From Hippophae tibetana (taxonomy: Eukaryota > Streptophyta > Magnoliopsida > Rosales > Elaeagnaceae), in assembly GCA_037013495.1 (NCBI GenBank), contig CM072812.1, positions 78,847,840-78,911,839 of the forward strand: a stretch of DNA of 64,000 nucleotides, read 5' to 3'. Within the stretch, counting starts at the first letter, position 1; every line of letters begins with the position of its first letter. The position numbers and the translations under genes are program-made. Positions 58,043-64,000 of this stretch are shown piece after piece. The notes beneath the pieces were generated by a model. That model saw only the letters and a list, made by a program, of their open reading frames with translations, was not told the DNA's origin and searched no databases.

Positions 58043-61000
58043 ATGGAAAAATCTTGGATATCAAAATGTAGAATTGAACACGACTATATTTCTGGAGAAC
58101 TTTCTTGGAATTTGCTCATAGAAATAGTAATAATGAAATTAGTATGATTTGATGCTCATGTGTTAAATATAAAAATGAGAAATTTCATAATGTTGATGAG
58201 GTTAAGTATCACCTTATCCATAGTGATATTCTTTTGAAATATAAATGTTGGTATTATTATGGAGAAAATATTGATAATACTCATGGGAAGAGATAAATAA
58301 GAATATGAGTGAATTATATACATCTTATCACAATAGACACTCCAAACATAATGTAGAGACAAAAAATATGTTTCATGCTGTTGAAAATGAACTACATAAG
58401 GATGATCTCGAAACCTTTAAAAAAAATTTAGAAGATGCCAAAAAGCCGTTGTATCCAGAGTGAAATAAATACACTAAAATATCAAAATTGGTTCGTTTGT
58501 ACAATGTGAAGGCAAAAAATGGTTTTTCTGACAAAGGATTCACAAAAATACTAAATGTACTAATAGATATGTTTCCTGAGAGTAATGAGTTTCCATCTTC
58601 AATGTATAAAGTGAAGAAATATCTTAGTTGATTTGGCATGAAATATCATAAGATTCATGCTTGTCCAAATGATTGCATTTTTTATATAAAAGAATATAAG
58701 ACATTAAATGATTTTCTGATGTGTAAAGAATTGAGATGAAAACATGTTACAAATGAGACAACACCCAAGAAAGGCATGCCAGCAAAGGTTCTTTAGTACT
58801 TTCCTCCGATTCTTTGCTTTCAAAGGTTGTTCAAAAGTAAAGAGAAATCAAAGATCTTGACTTGGAATTCATAGAATCGATCTGATGATGAGATGCTATG
58901 ACATCCTTATGATTCTCCAAATTAGAAAGTAGTAGATAATTTATCCCCTCAATTTGCATACGGTCCATGCAATCTTCGTTTTTCCATTGTTACTGATGGA
59001 ATTAATCCACATAGTTCTCTTAGTAGTAGATATAGATATTTCCAGTAATTATGGTAACATACAACCTTCCTCTCTAGTTGTGTATGAAAATAAAATTCAT
59101 GATGCTAACAATATTGATCTTAGTACCGAAATAACCCAGACTTGATATTGATGTGTATTTGCAGCCTCTGATAGATGATTTAAAGACGTTGTGGAATGAT
59201 GGTGTAAATGTTTATGATGTACATAAAGAAGAATACTTTAACTTGAGGGAAGTCCTTTTATGGACAATTAATGATTTTCTTGCCTATGAGAACTTATCAG
59301 GATATACAAAAAAGGTTATATCCGATGCCTAATTTGTAGTGATGGCATTTCTGCAACTTATCTTGTTCATGGACGAAAGATGTCTTATATAAGACATATA
59401 ATATTTTTTCCATATGGACACAAGTTTAGATACAAAAAGAAACATTTTGATGGTGAAGAAAATCATGATCCTGCACCCATACCTTTGCTAGATGTTGAGA
59501 TATTTAACTAATTGAATGATATGACATTCAAACAATACGTAAAGTTGAAAAAAAAGGAATACTCACTAATAGAGGAAAAATGAAATAGGTAAACTAATAA
59601 AAAAGGTGAAAATGAAAATGTTACTCAATCAGTAGATCATGATTTTTGGAATACAAAATCAATATTTTGGGAATTACCTTATTGGAAAGACCTAAACATT
59701 TGTCACACCTTAGATGTCATGCACATTGAGAAAAATGTTTGTAAGAGCTTTATTGGTACATTACTTAATATACTTGGAAAAACGAATGATGGAATTAATG
59801 TAAGATTGGGTATAAAGAAAATAGGCATACAACCTGAATTGGTACAAAGAGTGGAAAATGATAAGAATAAAAAATACTTACCACCAACATCATATACAAT
59901 CTCAACAAAAGAGAAGGATGTGTTTTGTAAATATTTGGTGGGTGTGAAAGTTCCTAATGGTTACTCATCCAACTTAAGAATGTTTTTGTCTACGATCGAT
60001 AAGAAATTTTATGGATTAAAATCACATGACTGCCATATCTTTATGCAATAATTATTGTAAATTTCTATTTGGTCAATTCTTCCAAAACATGTTCGATTAT
60101 CAATAATTTTTCTTTGTTCATTCTTCAATACAACATGTAAGAAATCTATATCAATTGGAGAGTTAAAATCTTTACATAAATGTGTTGTGGAGAATTTGTG
60201 TGTACTTGAGAAATATTTCTCTCATTTTTTTGATATAATGATTCACTTGTGTGTTCATTTAGTTCGACAAGTTCAATTGTGTGTTCATTTAGTTCGACAA
60301 GTTCAATTGTGTGGTCCTAATTACTTAAGGTGGATGTATCCTTTTGAGAGATACATACAAGTTCTTAAAGGATATGTAAATAATAGAAATTTTTCTGAAG
60401 GATGCATGGTGGAACATTACTTTGTTGAAGAGGCCATTGAGTTTTGTTTTGAATACTTTAGTGATTACACCGAAATTGAGAATATTATGCACAAGTTGTT
60501 CTTAGAATGTGACATGATCTAAGTAAGTAACTCTATGCTTCTTTGAAGTAAGAAATTTTTCATTGATCGCACTCGATGGGAAAAAGCACACTGAATCATT
60601 TTGGTAAATAATTATGAGACATAACCGTACATAGAGTAAGTAATGACAAGTTCAACCTTTTCATATAAAATAAAATTATTGTTAATTTAGCTATTAATGA
60701 CACGTAATTGATATAACTTGCTTAATATCATAGAATGCATTTAAACTTACTGAAGACTGATTCTCGTTATAAAAGAAAGAGGAGAAAAATGGTTGTATAA
60801 TGAGCATAAGCAAAAGCTTATTAATTGGGTTCGCAACCATGTAAGTGTCACATACAAGAATTCATTAATAATTCAATATAATGTTTTAAAACTTTGTTTT
60901 AAACACATTTAACCTTTTTTATATGCATATATATAAACTCAATAAACTCAATCATAAAATAACAGAAAGAATGGCTTACACATGGTCCAAAATTCAATGT

Positions 61001-61420
61001 CAAATCATATTCTATTTTCACAATTAATGGTTCGAGGTTTACGACACAAGTAAGGAACAAAGTTTGAATAAACCAGAATAGTGGTGTGAAGATGGTTACA
61101 CAAACTAGGCAACTTGCTAGTTCAAAATATGGTAATCATGTACTTTCTAATATAACATATTATTGTATAATTCAAGAAATTTAGGAACTCGATTATGAAA
61201 TCTTCTATGACACAGTATTCTTGTGTGATTGGGTCAAAGATGCTATCAATGTTGGATATAAAATAGATGATTTTAGATTTACCCTTGTAAACTTATCCAA
61301 GATAGGTCACATTGATGATCCTTTCATGTTAGCACTTCATGAAAAACAAGTATTGTACATGAGTAATCAAATTAACTCATCCACAAAAATAGTTCTATCA
61401 TTGTGATATTTTAGAAGATG
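58043..61420 (+). pseudogene. CACTA-2 TNP2-type transposase, disabled
   Basis: Start equivalent is MEKSWISKCRIEHDYISG at 58043. Then come DEVKYHLIHSDILLKYKCWY (about 58195), the TNP2 region with MKYHKIHACPNDCIF (about 58640), and PLIDDLKTLWNDGVNVYD (about 59165). DUF4218 has MHIEKNVCKSFIGTLLNILG (59719) and LRWMYPFERYIQVLKG (about 60330). DUF4216 has LCDWVKDAINVGYKIDDFRF (about 61219). Many stops and frameshifts are present. At the position of the CACTA-1 TAG 6970-6972, this copy still reads CAG (59162-59164). A 30-base in-frame tandem duplication lies in DUF4218. Confidence 0.85.
60248..60307 (+). repeat. 30-base in-frame tandem duplication in CACTA-2 DUF4218
   Basis: Two identical 30-base units encode LCVHLVRQVQ twice in a row. 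CACTA-1 has a single LCVHLVREVQ at the same place. Confidence 0.95.
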
Positions 61421-61487
61421 ATGAAATGCTTGATACATTCTCCAATATTAGTCATTTCTCAAAAAAAAAATCCTAATGTATGTGATG

Positions 61488-64000
61488 ATCATGGATCCTA
61501 GGGTGTCAAAGATTGTAGATCCAAATGATCCATTGAGGCATTTCAAAAGAAAGGATTGGGTTAATATACTTGACGCTTCACTTAATCCAGATGATAAAAT
61601 ACTTGTTCAATTTAAGGCAACTGGTGATCCATTACAAGAAAATGACCAACAATTGCAATATTCTATTCTACACTTATGAAATCAAGTAAACCAATCAATA
61701 TAAATAATTAGAGTAAGGTTAAAGATGCTGAAAAGTACAAGATATGGAAAAATATTTATGGAAGCCTTTTTTGTTTTATAATTAATTACATGCTATATCA
61801 TTTTTATATTATATCTTCTTTAAAATGTGTTTTTTTAAGAAGTGTTTTAAAGTTCCCGACAATTGGATTAACAAGTGCAACAAGATTGCAAATAAGACAT
61901 GAAAGGAATACAAAACTTCTAAATTGGCTAGAAATTATGTGTTTCCATACTTGAACCACTTAAAGAAGAAGAACTGTTGAAAATCCCTGAAGATCACCCC
62001 TAGATTGAACCCAAAGACTTTGTATATTATAGAAGTATGGATGAATTCCAAATCATTAAGGAATAACATCAAAATATACAAATGTAGAATATTCTTCCTG
62101 ACCGTACTAGAAGGTCATAAAATCCTGAAGTTAGACAAAGAATGATAATAATAAGTTGTTAATTTATAACGATTTTTATATTTATTTTCCTCTAATTTAA
62201 GTTAATAAATTGGTTAATAAATTTATATAATTTATGTAGGAAGGTGAATTGGGATTACTGATGACCCGATTATAATTGTATATAGAAACAAAGACCTCTA
62301 AAAAAAAAGTCAAAACCAATGAATAAAAAAGGAGATGAACAACTTAATAAGTTGGTTAGTAATTTAACTTGATACAAAGTCTTTGTTATGATTTTTGCAT
62401 ATTGGTGTAATAATGTATGATATAATCTATTGCTTTATTATTTGTAGAGAATAGTTCAAGAACAAGTAAACATGGGTGAAATAATCGAACAACCAAGAAA
62501 ATATGTGATATATTATGCATTTGGACTTAGTCATCTTGGTCATGTTAGGGGGAGCCAATATGATAGTTGTATAGAGTTTTTCAATATTTCAAAATAAAGG
62601 CCTGAGATGGTCAGTAAAGAGAAGTTGAATAAAGTTGAAGAAGAATTGAACTTCTTTAAGGCCACAATGTTAAGTGAGATTGCTAATTTAAAGCAATTTC
62701 ATAGTTTTCAGAATTACCAAGCTAGGGCATCACAACACATGCCAAGCATTCCACCATACTACAATCAAGGCATACCACCATCTATGATAGGCATGCCACC
62801 TGTGCAATCTCATAGCTAACCTATGTTCTCTATGAGATATAGTCATATTATTGGTCCCCCATGTATGCTAATACCAATGCAATCATATGATAGTTTAATG
62901 TCTCTAATGCAATCTATGCATTCTTACCATCCATCACAAAAATACTTTGATGAGAATGTCCTTCCAATGGATACCCCAGATGGGAGTTCTCTTCCATTTG
63001 ATGAATCATTCGTGGTAAGATTTAAAGATTATATAGATAATATACTATTTTTATTTTCTATTATATATAACACTTAAAATTTTTATAGAATGTGAAATTT
63101 CTATTGAAAGACCTATCATTTACGGACTATGTTACTATTGGAATGATACAATATTTGAGTAATGATTAAAAGAATTATAATAAATATTTTCCAAATCATT
63201 GGTAAATAGTAATTGATCAATCATTTCTCCACCATTGTCTACTATTGGTGCCTTCTGATGCTACTATAGTCCAAGAAACTGTTGGATAATATGCGGCTTG
63301 GTCGTCGAATCAAGTTGTGCTAAATTTTGACATAGTACTATTTACTTAAGATAAAACTCTTTTTACTACTTGTATTATATTATTATTATTTTATTGTTAC
63401 TAACATAATATATCATTTTTAGTTTATTATACCAAAATTGGTAAGTGTAAAACATTTAAGAGATGCAAAGCAAATATCTCGTGGAAAATCTATTTCTAGT
63501 GGACAATCATCATGCACTAAGTCATTCGAGAAGAATCCATGGAAAAAAGTATAATTATGAGTATGTCATAAACTTCAATAGAAATCTGAGCTCTTTAATG
63601 ACTATTGTTGCAAGCAAAAATAGCATAAATGATGGATGGACTGTGCCACTTCCTAGAGAAATATCTAGCCTAGACATTGAACAATCATATATATATTGAT
63701 TGAGTTAATATTTTAATTATTTGAATTTCAAAAGATCTATTAAAGTATAATTCAAGTATGGACAATGTGAGTCATCAATCAGTAAATAACTTTAATTTAT
63801 GTAGAACATATAATTATATTTATATTGTTTAATTTTTTATATATATTTCTTTTATATAAGACATGTTATTATCGAGAGCATGATGTTAGCATCAAAGCTA
63901 AACAATTATGTGATAGGGCATTAATACTTGAGAGAAATCAAAAGTTAATAATCCATTGGCTACTAAAGTTTGAATGAGGCCAAGATCATTAGATGTTGGT
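61488..64000 (+). pseudogene. CACTA-2 second gene: plant transposase plus Ulp1 protease, degraded and truncated by the window
   Basis: Pieces are MDPRVSKIVDPNDPLRHF (61488), the plant transposase region to about 62150, and the Met/Pro-rich linker (62607-63020, with IPPSMIGMPPVQ and FDESFVVRF). A DUF8039-like block (about 63090-63340), the start of the Ulp1 region (63463-63699, DGWTVPLPREIS) and IKAKQLCDRALILERNQKLI near 63890 follow. The His-containing motif at the very end reads GQDH followed by a stop where CACTA-1 has GQDHWMLV. The protease end lies beyond 64000. Confidence 0.75.

Larger units (their letters stand above)
56899..64000 (+). mobile_element. Second CACTA transposon, CACTA-2, degenerate and cut by the window end
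   Basis: Collinear with CACTA-1 but in opposite orientation. The left end reads TATTACTACAATAAAAAATA, the family terminus CACTACTACAAAAA... with the two cytosines of CACTA changed to T. Diverged subterminal units (CATCGGTTGA, ACGTCAATCGATG) follow to about 57190. The gene order is transposase (58043-about 61420), then the second gene (about 61488 to the end). Stops are frequent. The right terminus is outside the window. Confidence 0.85.

Noticed and set aside
1-64000. tRNA, rRNA, CRISPR arrays, bacterial operons or ribosome-binding sites
   Set aside because: None seen. The repeats present are transposon ends, microsatellites and tandem duplications, and the gene structure is eukaryotic.

Overview
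This window is nuclear DNA from a flowering plant, most likely a eudicot. Coding blocks are split by GT-AG introns, the sequence is very AT-rich, and most of it is derived from plant transposable elements (CACTA/En-Spm, Ty1/Copia, Ty3/Gypsy, a TRIM-like element). Nothing bacterial, viral or organellar was identified. Only two host genes look real: a class I chitinase and a long-intron acyl-activating enzyme (AAE). I cannot fix the species; a Cannabaceae-like genome would fit an AAE cluster in AT-rich DNA, but that is a guess.

Layout. Positions 67-9031 hold a structurally complete CACTA transposon (matching terminal inverted repeats, TTT target duplication, transposase and Ulp1-protease genes on the minus strand, all broken by stops). 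It sits inside an older relic of the same family (1-66 and 9032-about 9410). An RNase H-like pseudogene follows (about 9886-10217). The chitinase lies at 12161-13978 (minus, three exons), with a TATA box, a hexanucleotide repeat in its short leader, and a W-box cluster about 0.85-1 kb upstream. From 15.3 to 29.2 kb is a retroelement block: a truncated Copia copy A, a deleted Ty3/Gypsy relic on the minus strand, a 394-bp deleted CACTA end, and a longer degenerate Copia copy B.

The AAE gene occupies 32432-44806 on the minus strand: exon 1 (44591-44806), a 10.7-kb intron loaded with retroelement debris including a TRIM-like element, and a 1.49-kb exon 2. Its exon 1, promoter and part of its intron are duplicated at about 52975-56898. 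A short piece of the acceptor side of the intron is also recognisable near 48.77 kb, but no second exon 2 exists there. The locus therefore looks like a tandem AAE pair whose upstream member has decayed to a first exon with two compensating frameshifts. A Gypsy LTR-pair relic (49.5-52.2 kb) lies in the intron of the decayed copy. The window ends in a second, older CACTA element on the plus strand (56899 to beyond 64000), opposite in orientation to the first.

How it works together: the chitinase is a stand-alone defence-type gene. The AAE would make acyl-CoA from a carboxylic acid, ATP and CoA, but its conserved motifs have drifted. The mobile elements are related within families (four CACTA pieces, two Copia copies of one family) and explain most of the local structure.
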